A stretch of DNA of 64,000 nucleotides from assembly GCA_903772945.1 (NCBI GenBank), contig CAICTM010000015.1, forward strand, positions 124,001-188,000, in the 5' to 3' direction. Positions within the stretch are counted from its first letter, which is position 1. Every line of letters starts with the position of its first letter. The notes beneath the pieces were generated by a model, which did not search any database, had not been told where the DNA came from, and saw nothing but the letters and a program-made list of their open reading frames with translations. A program made the position numbers and the translations under genes. The stretch comes from Seminavis robusta. Lineage: Eukaryota > Bacillariophyta > Bacillariophyceae > Naviculales > Naviculaceae. Below, one piece after another: positions 36,589 to 45,277 of the stretch.

Positions 36589-37706
36589 CTAGCCCTCCAA
36601 CAGACCTTCGATCTTGACCATCCCTTTCTCCTGCCACTCCAATGTGCGCCACATTCGTTCCATTTCTTCATCCGAGCCTTGAACGGTGATTTCATTTTCA
36701 GTTTCATCATCGTTGGCCTCCAGTTTGACTTCGCAATCATCCACTCGGTCTCCCTGTTTCCAGTAGTAGAGGCCCGCATATGGTGAAAGCAATGACAGCA
36801 GATACCAGTTGGGTTCTCCAATAACAGGCAACTCCAAGCCCTGGAATTGAATCTGCAGCACCAATCCTAACGAAAGGAAGGCAAGCGCCGTGCAAAAGAC
36901 CAGAAAGAATGCTTGGGAGGTACTCCTCTGCACAATACCTCGAAACTTGATCGTCTCGCCAGCCTCCACGACCTCGTAATTGTTGGCTTTCATGTCTGCG
37001 GGTACAGCAACATTTGTTCATTTTAGTTTGGAGAATGTTGCAGAGGGCGATCGAATCGTTTCCGTGATTTGTCGTGTGGTGTAAATAATGAGGAGTCGAG
37101 TGGGGAGCGTGCCACCAAAAGAATTGCCGAGGCTGTTGAGTTTGTTGTTCTGAACATTTGTCCAATATCCCAGGCAACTCGAGATTCAATTCCATCACCA
37201 GTACTACTTACATGCCATAATTTCACCAGCTTGCTGCCTCAAGCCTTTGCCTCCTTCGACGTTTTCTCCCGGTCTGCCCGAAGCACGATGATGAAAGCCA
37301 AGGATCAGAACAAGATGAAGTATTTGACTTTTGGACCAATCGGGGTACAGTACGGCACTTTAGATAATATCACTCACGCCACATAAGTTGTTCGTTTGAT
37401 CTTGGCCTTTGTGCTTCTTTTAATAGTGGACCAAAGGCCAGGAAAGGACAAGAGGTAGAGACCCAGAATGGTATAGTAACTTGCCCTGGAATAAGAAACG
37501 CCGCCAGCTTCAGGAACATCTAGCACATCGGCCGTCATCAGGGTGGAAACAGAGTCCAAGAAACCCGTAGAGAACTCGGGCATTGCATTGACTGGAACAA
37601 TGCTGGGCCTTGAAACTATCTTGTTCACGGGCATGACAAAGGCCGAAGAATGCCTAGCCATGGACACCAGCAAAGCGGCTAGGAGGCAGAATGATGGAGA
37701 AATCAT
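36589..37706 (-). CDS. CCB1: Cytochrome b6 haem-ci assembly factor CCB1, plastid-targeted
   Basis: Three exons: 37706-37378, 37273-37212 (62-nt exon) and 36995-36589, giving 265 aa. CCB1 belongs to system IV, which attaches haem ci covalently to cytochrome b6 in the thylakoid membrane. The N-terminus is a signal peptide ending at SSA/FVMP, a diatom plastid-import motif. Family hallmarks: YSRASYYTILGLYLL, FPGLWSTIKRSTKAKIKR, then (across the small exon) QQAGEIMAYMKANNYEV and GETIKFRG. Next come the second span, QAFFLVFCTALAFLSLG, and NWYLLSLLSPYAGLYYWK. The protein ends with the soluble tail EITVQGSDEEMERMW, WQEKGMVKIEGLLE. This matches plant CCB1 element by element. The tiny exon 2 is certain because without it the phase breaks and the conserved GEIM segment is lost. 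All three membrane segments are retained. Confidence 0.9.
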
Positions 37707-38699
37707 TTCTTTTTGTTTCTGGCTTCGAAGGGGTTTTGGCCGATAGATTAGATGTTTTATCCCTCTGATATTTCTACTGTACTGTGTGGAATCTTGTCGG
37801 TAAGGAAAAGAGAGGAGAGATCAAGGTGCTCACACAGGCTCAGGGACAAAGAAAGAAGGTCAAAAAGATGTCAAGATGACAGATCTTTGTTGGCTGTTGT
37901 TTTCTCCCGTCCATCAAAAGCTTCGCGATGACGTACTTCCTTGTTTTAATAAGCTGTTTGAGCTGCTGCAACAACCCTGCGCCTTGCTCAAGTTCAAATG
38001 TGTTTGCGGTGCGGCGCCAGTAGCGGTAGCGTTGGCACCGTATTGTGTTGCCTTCACTTTCTCTTGTCTAGCTAGTAGACTACGATGTACATCGGCATGG
38101 CATGGCATGACTGTCACAACCTACCACCACCACCTACCACCACTACCAACCATTGTCTTGAGCTGTGGCGGCACCGAGTTGCGATGATTGTCACTGGATT
38201 TTCCCACCCCTCGGCGATCGAGACGTGGATACTTTTTAGACGGAACACTGGGTTCTCGATACTCGGTATATCGGCGGCGCGAGCGTCCCCGGCCGGCCAG
38301 AAGCCATTCGAGCTGGGATATGGGGCCCAGTGAGAGTACAAAAGCAAAACAATGTAAATAACAAATTCGACTCACCAGGAGCTAAAAAAGTAAACTAACA
38401 AATAACGAAAGGCAATGAGGTGAGAGGCTCATATGGAATTTGCATACAACCAGTGAATGGATGGATCAAGCTTGTAGCCCTCCTCAACATCTATATGAGC
38501 GGGAAGTCAGTAGCTGCCTTGGTTGTAGAGTAGTGCGCGTAAAACAATAAGGTGCTTTCTGGTACTGTAGAAAATTGTATGGGGCATCTAACTGCTGTTT
38601 GGAAGGCCTCAAAAAGAGTGGAATAAAGTGCTGCTAGAACGTCGCAGCTGCAAGGCTTGGTGCCAAACCGATTGAGAGTTAAGCAGATGTATACCTACT
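37707..38699. other. Gene-free stretch
   Basis: Upstream of CCB1, so its promoter should lie near 37710-37900. CAC/CCA-rich trinucleotide runs lie near 38120-38155. Short ORFs overlap on both strands without family features. G+C falls toward the right, where the AT-rich satellite block begins. Confidence 0.5.
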
Positions 38700-40440
38700 C
38701 CAGCTATCTGTAGCTGCTCAAGCTGGGGGTGAACTGTGTATTGCAAATGTCCAATTGCAAAACGTTGTTTTTGTTGACTGTTGCAGTCGTTATTTTACTG
38801 TTTACTGGGACTTTAAATAAATTTTTTCTAAAATAAAAATGCAAAAACGAATTCATTTTAATGTAAAATATGATGTTTTTGACGTTTTTACCAAACATAT
38901 TTATATAGCTACATTGCACGACAACATTACGCGACTCTATTACAAAATTTATAGATAATTCTAACACATAAGAACATAGCTCTAACACATCAGATCACAG
39001 CTCTGACCCACAAAATATAGTTCTAATCGCGAAATGTAGCTCTATTGCGCGAAAAATGTAACTCTAACACAATGATGTATACTTCTATCACCCAAAAATA
39101 TAGTTTGGCAGCTAAATTGCATGGCATAATACAGACAAAGTTCCATGTATGACACGACAATAAATGCATTTCATATGACAACAAAAAGCTAACATACATT
39201 GGATAGTTCTGTGACGCGTCTCACCAGCACAGAAATCTACACAGTTCTAATATGCTACAACAACAAATCTAAAACACGTGATAGTGTAGTCCTAACATAC
39301 AAACGCCAAAATGTAGTAGACTCTCTTAACGTACCAGACTGATTCAGAACTCTGACAGCATGCGAAAATGTAGTTCTATTACACTCCTTACACCAAAGCC
39401 AAATTGCACGATGATGAGTACTTCCAAGCTAAAACGCGCGAAAGTCTAGCCTCTCACTCTGTAAAACCATAACAAAGATAATGTATTTCACATGATAATA
39501 AAGCTACTAAAACACACGAGAATAGTTCTCTCACGTGTGTACTAGAAAGAGACTCACTAGAATACAACAACAAAGCTAAAATACTCATCAGAATGTACTA
39601 GTCAAAAAATGACATGCGAGAGCGGCACTCTAATACTACACAAGGAAGCTACTCTAAAAACCAAAATGTAGCTCTGTCATGATATAGACACAACTAAAAC
39701 GCGAGAAAAAGTATTTTTTCATGCATCTAATACACAACATATGAGAAAGTAGCTCTGCAACGCGTGTGTGACATTTAGAAAGAGAACATGAAATTTAAAC
39801 AATCTAAAATGCGCAAGAATATAATTCTAACATGCAAGAAGAATGTAGCTGTAAACAAGAAAATGTAAGACATAGCTCTAATGCGCGAAAACAAGCAAAA
39901 ATTCAGCTCTAACACACAAAAGTCTTGCTCTAACACGAAAAATGTAATTCTATCACGCGACATTGAAGTCAGTTTGCATTACATAATACGAGCAATCTAA
40001 AATATGCAAGAATATAGCTCTTGCTCTTGCACAAGTGTGATATGACAACCAATGTATTTCACAAGACAATAAAGCAAAAATACGCGACGAGAATATATTT
40101 CTCTTACGTGTGTGCCAAAAAGAAATCTCGCTGACATAGAAGTTTTGCTTAATAACAAAGTTGAAATATGCGAGTATATATTTCAAAAACATAAGAGTCG
40201 AGCTGTAACAAGCAAGAATCTAACTCAAACACGCGAAAATCTAACTCAAACGCGCAGAATCTAGCTCAAACACCGAGAATCTAGCTCAAACACGCGAGAA
40301 TCTAGCTCTCATACATAAGAATGTAGCTACCTGTATTATGCGATAATGAGCTGCATGACATACGAATACAACTATATTACGCGAAATTTAAGATAACTTT
40401 GCAATTCCAATGACATCAAAATTACATTCGTGATAAAGTT
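38700..40440. repeat. Degenerate AT-rich minisatellite block
   Basis: Loose repeats of a 20-30 bp motif around AATGTAGCTCTAACACGCG, often reduced to TAGCTCTAAC, CTAACACGCGA or GAAAATGTAG. Clear runs occur at 38930-39110, 39830-39960 and 40195-40330, where AATCTAACTCAAACACGCG recurs several times. No protein family in any frame. The repeat is diverged rather than freshly amplified. Confidence 0.75.
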
Positions 40441-40459
40441 ACGCTGTGTGGCTAATTAG

Positions 40460-40870
40460 CAACATTACGCGAAATTTTGCACGAAATTTTGCACGAAATT
40501 TTGCACGACAATTTGCACGAAATTTTGCACGACATTTTGCACGACATTTTGCACGACATTTTGCACGACATTTTGCACGACATTTTTGCACGCATTTTTG
40601 CATGCATTTTGACGCGACATTTTGACGCGACATTTTGACGCGACATTTTGACATTTTGACACGACATTTTGACGCGACATTTTGACGCGACATTTTGACG
40701 CGACATTTTGACGCGACATTTTGACACGACATTCTTTTTTACACGACATTCATTTTTGCACGACATTTTTGCACGACATTTTTGCATGCATTTTTACGCG
40801 ACATTTTACGCGACATTTTTACACGACATTTTTACACGACATTTTTGCACGACGTTTTTGCATAACGTTT
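40460..40870. repeat. Tandem array of 12-13 bp ACATTTTG(C/A)CGCG units
   Basis: First a run of 12-bp units (ACATTTTGCACG and AAATTTTGCACG, about 40470-40580). Next come 13-bp units (ACATTTTGACGCG, about 40615-40735), then longer-T variants (ACATTTTTGCACG, ACATTTTTACACG) to about 40870. Because the period is not always a multiple of three, overlapping minus-strand frames all show Cys/Lys/Met/Val-rich repeats; these ORFs are artefacts of the array. Confidence 0.93.
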
Positions 40871-41460
40871 AAAAGAATACTCACAATGATGTATTTCATT
40901 AATTTAATTAGACAACTTAGCCAGTGGGTATTGGGGTCCCCTTTGGGGTATACCCACTGGCGACATGAATGATTTTAATAGATCATTAAATTGTTTTTGG
41001 GTTTCTCAATTAAGAATGTTTAAAAATTGAGCAAAATTCAAGCATTTATCCTTTTTATTTTAGATTTATTTTAATATTTCTGAATAATATTAGTTTGTAG
41101 AAAAACTTGTGTATATAACAGAAAAATATTTTAATATTACATAAATTAGTTGTATTGTTATAATCTATTTATTTTATATATTTATATATTTTGTTACTTT
41201 TACTAGTTTAATTAGTTTTATTGCCAATAATTACTGAATCATTGTTAAAAACAGATAACTTGCAGCTGTTTTCTGAAGCCATACTTTAGATTATAGGAAT
41301 TGCATTTGAGTCTGACATTGTTTTGGATTCGGGCACTGTTAAAATAGACAATGGTTGTAGCAGAGCTAGTAGCAGTGCTGATGATGGCAGCAACGAGGAT
41401 GGGTCAATCACGAGGCGACCCATGTCCCTTAACTTCATATGTTGAATTTTATTAATATTT
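40871..41460. other. Extremely AT-rich segment with a GC-rich hairpin
   Basis: Roughly 10-15% G+C by eye over 41041-41220. A sharp exception is the inverted repeat CCAGTGGGTAT (40921-40931) / ATACCCACTGG (40950-40960) enclosing GGGGTCCCC. A weaker hairpin AATGAT/ATCATT follows at about 40967-40986. No genes. With the arrays to its left it makes a gene-free block of more than 3 kb. Confidence 0.8.
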
Positions 41461-41567
41461 CCCTGGCTGGTGGGGTCAAATCTCTCTGCCCCATGTTATC
41501 AGTTTAGGGCACCCGGTAGCAGCACAGTAGACAAGTGGTCAGCCAAATTGATTCTATTCAAAAATTG

Positions 41568-41643
41568 TTTATATGCATACGGTACGTGTTCCCTGTTTTC
41601 TTGTGTTTATATGCATACGGTACGTGTTCCCTGTTTTCTTGTG
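41568..41643. repeat. Exact 38-bp tandem duplication
   Basis: The 38-bp segment starting TTTATATGCATACGGTACGT and ending TTTTCTTGTG occurs twice head to tail (41568-41605 and 41606-41643) with no differences. It lies about 125 bp upstream of the ABM-domain gene, in its likely promoter. Confidence 0.97.
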
Positions 41644-41768
41644 TTCCCGCGCGTCCTTGATCGATTGATCATTCGGTTCTGGATCCTCTTTTTCACATCA
41701 GGTCTTCTTTTGTTGTTGCCGCTGTCGCGGCAGTTGTCGAGAACTTCATTAAATTTTTGCAGTGCACC

Positions 41769-42227
41769 ATGCATCGATCCCTCTTCTTGCTCCTTTCTTG
41801 GTTGCTCTGTCCAGCGTTAGCTTTCGTCGCACCCCTTCGCTCCACATTCTACTCGAAAAAGCAAGGATCCGAAATTACTACCATGGCCTCCAAAGACGCG
41901 GCGAGTTTGTCGCCTTTTATCAAGTGCTGCATCGTGGAAGTCCATCCTGATCGAGCGGAGGAGTTCACCAATGTCTGTCGAATCGCTCAGGAACGATCGA
42001 TGAAGGAGGAACCAGGATGTCTTCGACTGGACATTCTTCAGATGGTGGATGACAAGAATGCTGCGATCCCCCACAAGTTCATTGTCTACGAGATCTTCGA
42101 GGATGAAGAAGCCTACCATCATCACGGTCGACAGCCCTATTCTCAGGACGTTGGAGCATTCGTGAAAAGTGGAGGAATCGCTCATGAGGATGCTTATGTA
42201 GCTCAGAAGCTGTTCCTAACGGAGTGA
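41769..42227 (+). CDS. Plastid-targeted ABM-domain protein (YgiN-like)
   Basis: Single-exon, 152 aa. The start is the ATG of CACCATGCATCG; a TTG further upstream is not used. The pre-sequence MHRSLFLLLSWLLCPALA/FVAP is a signal peptide with an ASAFAP motif, so import into the plastid is predicted. Residues about 45-150 form an antibiotic-biosynthesis-monooxygenase (dimeric alpha/beta-barrel) domain: CIVEVHPDRAEEF, then EEPGCLRLDILQ, FIVYEIFEDEEAYHHH and a final strand AYVAQKLFLTE. Members are cofactor-free monooxygenases, quinol-acting enzymes or signal-degrading proteins; the substrate here is not predictable. Just past the stop, the -1 frame is open for about 50 codons with coding-like composition (42175-42364), so the 3' end deserves a check. 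Confidence 0.85.
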   Translation: MHRSLFLLLSWLLCPALAFVAPLRSTFYSKKQGSEITTMASKDAASLSPFIKCCIVEVHPDRAEEFTNVCRIAQERSMKEEPGCLRLDILQMVDDKNAAIPHKFIVYEIFEDEEAYHHHGRQPYSQDVGAFVKSGGIAHEDAYVAQKLFLTE

Positions 42228-42811
42228 ATGAATTAATCTATGGACGCAATAGCAAGATTTCCCTTGAAAGCAGTGAAATCAAAGCTCCCGAACCGCACTA
42301 CGGTAGCATTGGCGACATCAAGGAGGGACATTGGCACCATTGCATGCAAATTGTTCAAGCGTAGTTGCTGTAGAGATAAGGACTAACGAAACGAAACGAA
42401 ACGAAACTAATGTGTTGTTTTGGCTCAGGATACCCGAGGTACCGGTACCGGTGGTCACGTAATGCGCGCGGAAGACTTTCCTCTATTAGGGTTTAGGGTT
42501 TTCGTCAACACGTGGAGCATTCGTCGAACCTTCGTCATCTTGATCCATCTTCAAATTTTGCAGAACAAATTCTTGACGCCTGTTGGAAAGCTCCATCATT
42601 GGATATTATCGTCAGTCTCGAGGAATGGCATTTGGACCAAAGAAAGCAACTTGAAGGTGTCAATTTTACGCTCTCTGCAAATGCCGATGACGAGAGAGCC
42701 CTTTTTGAGGAAGCTAGCTAGTAGATAAACAAACCAGAGGAAGATTTGTTCGGTGCACTCCAAGGTTCCTGTTGTCATTTTTCTTATTCAATTCAACGAT
42801 CCAAGCCCACC
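42228..42811. other. Short gene-free stretch
   Basis: Contains the open tail frame mentioned for the ABM gene, an (AACGA)n microsatellite near 42390-42412, GGTACCGGTACC near 42438, and a telomere-like TTAGGGTTTAGGG at about 42486-42498. An ATG-less frame at 42497-42721 is open but unsupported. The promoter of the MFS gene must lie here. Confidence 0.5.
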
Positions 42812-44485
42812 ATGCCCAAGATTCCACTTAACGCCAAGGCTGCTTTTCTAGGATTGCTTGTCTTTTCTGCTTCCGTCGAGTCCTTTGTGCATAACTCAAG
42901 GACTACTACACTGACTCCGAAAATAAGACGGCAACCTTGGGATACCCCTACCATCCACCGAACACCGACAAAGATATGGGACAATTTGAACGGTGAAAAT
43001 GGGCTTAATGGAAGCAATGGCGAAATTGACTTGACCAAAGTGTCGCCACGGGTATATCCCCAGAGATGGGTGCAACTTGCCTACCTGTCACTGTTAGCCC
43101 TGCTGAGTGATTGGGTGTGCTTTTCCCTGGCGGCAACACCCTCTGTCTTTGAAGACAGCTTTCACCATTCGGCAGCCTCTTTGATTGATTTGTTTTTATT
43201 TACGAATGTGGCTAGCTGCTTTTTGGTAACTGATGTGGTGGCCAAGGTTGGACTACAAAAGGCAATTCAGGGGGCTGCTGTTTTGATGGCAGCTGGGTGT
43301 TGGTTACGGTCGGGACTAGGCTTTGTGCTCCCCGTGTTGGCGGCACATGCCGCTGACCTACCGGATGCCATGGCTGACACTGTCGAAACCCTGGCTTCAT
43401 CGGTGACACCCGACGGGTTGGTGCCATACCCGGTGTTGGTGGCAGGCACTCTCATGGTGGGTGCGGCCCAACCGTTTTTCCAATGCACTCCGCCTCTCCT
43501 CAGTGCTTTGTGGTTTGCCAGTGATGAAAGAGCCACCAGTACTGCCGTGGCTCTCAACTTTAATCAAATTGGCATTGCCACGGCATTTTTGGTCGGTGGT
43601 GCCATGGCCACCTCGGCATCGGGAATGGAAAATTACTTTGGTTTGATTGCTGTCTTGGCGTCCGTGGCAGCTGCCGGAAGTCTGTTGCAATTTGAAGATG
43701 AACCGCCCATTCCACCCAGTGCCTCGGAACTGGAAAAGAAAATCAAAGGAGAGATAGAACCACCCTTTATCGAATCTGCCAAAAAATTCTTTGCTACCAA
43801 GGGTTTCACACGAGCCTTGGCAGCCTTTGTGTGCAGTATTTCTATTACGAATATTGTGGGTGCGTTCATCGATGAGGTCATGGTACGGGGTGGTGTAACG
43901 GAACAGTTCCAGATTGATTTGGCGGGTGCTGGCTTTGAATTGGCCATTCTGGTTGGAGGCATTGCCATTGGTGGTTACGTAGATCGTTCCAAGAAGTACA
44001 AGTCTGTCACCATGGCCTGTTTGGCCGCGACAGCCTTTTTGTCGATTCCATTGGGACTGACGGATCATTGGCTGGGCAACGAACCTATCTTGCTTGTCAT
44101 GAGTTTGCTGGGATTGGGGTTGGCGGCAGGACCGGTCCAGCCCATTAATGCCGAGCTGGCCGTGGATGTGACATACCCTGGAGATGAAACTGCCGTGGAG
44201 AGTGTCCAGCAAATTGGTGGCAACCTCATTTCTGCACTTCTCGTACCTTTGGCGGAGCTGGCCACAAGACAGGACTATGAGATGTTTCGGCGCAACAAAT
44301 TTTTCGAAAGTGATATTCGAGGAGATGTGATCTTGCTCGTATTGATTGCATCTGCCACTCTGGCGTACTACAGCGGCTTTGATGCACCATTGCTGCGGAG
44401 TGCCGCGGATGCCGAGGGAGAAGAGCAGACGCCAGAAGTTTCAGCCTCTCAGGTTGCGGCGGTCAACGATGCCGTGCTGAAATGA
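42812..44485 (+). CDS. FLVCR-like major facilitator transporter with N-terminal targeting peptide
   Basis: Single-exon, 557 aa, starting MPKIPLNAKAAFLGLLVFSA (an in-frame TTG lies upstream but ATG is preferred). Residues 1-27 look like a signal peptide ending SVES/F, a weaker version of the ASAFAP plastid motif. A polar linker of about 60 residues follows. The core has about twelve membrane spans. WVQLAYLSLLALLSDWVCF, VGAAQPFFQCTPPLLSALWF, SDERATSTAVALNFNQIG and GFELAILVGGIAIGGYVD match the FLVCR/DUF895-like branch of the MFS (characterised members carry haem, choline or ethanolamine). The charged loop after the sixth span (ELEKKIKGEIEPP) is normal for an MFS central loop. If plastid-targeted, it would sit in an envelope membrane. 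The substrate is unknown. Confidence 0.85.
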   Translation: MPKIPLNAKAAFLGLLVFSASVESFVHNSRTTTLTPKIRRQPWDTPTIHRTPTKIWDNLNGENGLNGSNGEIDLTKVSPRVYPQRWVQLAYLSLLALLSDWVCFSLAATPSVFEDSFHHSAASLIDLFLFTNVASCFLVTDVVAKVGLQKAIQGAAVLMAAGCWLRSGLGFVLPVLAAHAADLPDAMADTVETLASSVTPDGLVPYPVLVAGTLMVGAAQPFFQCTPPLLSALWFASDERATSTAVALNFNQIGIATAFLVGGAMATSASGMENYFGLIAVLASVAAAGSLLQFEDEPPIPPSASELEKKIKGEIEPPFIESAKKFFATKGFTRALAAFVCSISITNIVGAFIDEVMVRGGVTEQFQIDLAGAGFELAILVGGIAIGGYVDRSKKYKSVTMACLAATAFLSIPLGLTDHWLGNEPILLVMSLLGLGLAAGPVQPINAELAVDVTYPGDETAVESVQQIGGNLISALLVPLAELATRQDYEMFRRNKFFESDIRGDVILLVLIASATLAYYSGFDAPLLRSAADAEGEEQTPEVSASQVAAVNDAVLK

Positions 44486-45277
44486 TTCACGTCCAAGACG
44501 CTCAGTTTTGCCCACCGTTGCTCTCGATGACATCTGCCAATGTCGCTGGCAACAACAAAACTTGCACAGGCACAGCAACATTGATCGCAAAAGACACCGC
44601 ACGGCTACCACATAAAACACCGGCATCTGGCCCGGACAGAACCAAAACAACAAAACCAGCGCAACACATCCATCATTTGCCAAGCACAGCTACACTACTT
44701 AAATTCTTAGATTGCCTACTTTTTTGCAATGCACTTTGGTTGGCTAATACCAGGCACCGATAGATATCTGCGCCTGTTGATAGGAGAGCAGTCGACTTGA
44801 GTCTCCGTGGATCCTGCAAAGCCAAGCCCTTTGGCCCCTTACTGGTCCTCAATTTATCTCCCCTGGTCCCACGGAACCTAGTGGTCCTGAATTTTGGCTC
44901 TTCTTTGCTTTTGAGCCTGGCCCTTGCTGGCTCGGATAGATAACCTCCCTATCGGTGCTTTGTCCATCCTCATCCTCATCCTCATCCTCGGCTCGGTCTT
45001 CACGCATTCTCGATCCCAGAAGATACAAAGCGGCAGAGTTGAGATACTGTAGATGAAGTTTTTATGTAAATTTGTTCGGATTGAAAGACTTAAAGGAAGA
45101 CTGTCACTTAATAAAGGACAGCCAACGTTCATCTGAGGACTCACAATATCGATTTATTTGAACCCAACATTTTTGTTGGAAGCGTTCATCACAACAGAGA
45201 AAGCAGAGCCAAGCAACAAGCAGTAGTATCATTGATAGAACGAGAAAGAAACCTTTGAGTTGGAACCCAACTCAACC
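44486..45277. other. Intergenic region
   Basis: About 790 bp between the MFS stop and the kinesin start. A (TCATCC)n microsatellite lies near 44967-44992. The kinesin promoter should lie in its right half. No genes recognised. Confidence 0.5.

Noticed and set aside
37876-38375. Overlapping ORFs on both strands upstream of CCB1
   Set aside because: Mutually overlapping, Pro/His-rich from a CAC/CCA run, and without domain features.
40439-40787. Cys/Lys/Met-rich minus-strand ORFs of about 95-110 codons
   Set aside because: All three frames are open because of the short tandem array; there is no protein signal.
42486-42498. Telomere-like TTAGGGTTTAGGG
   Set aside because: Only two units in an internal position, with no array; most likely chance.
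42497-42721. Small ORF ending NADDERALFEEAS between the ABM and MFS genes
   Set aside because: It has no ATG at a sensible place and no family match, and nothing shows that it is spliced to a neighbour.
42812-44485. MFS transporter as the ArsJ partner of the ArsJ-type GAPDH
   Set aside because: Its motifs fit FLVCR-like carriers, it has a targeting pre-sequence, and it lies 35 kb away.
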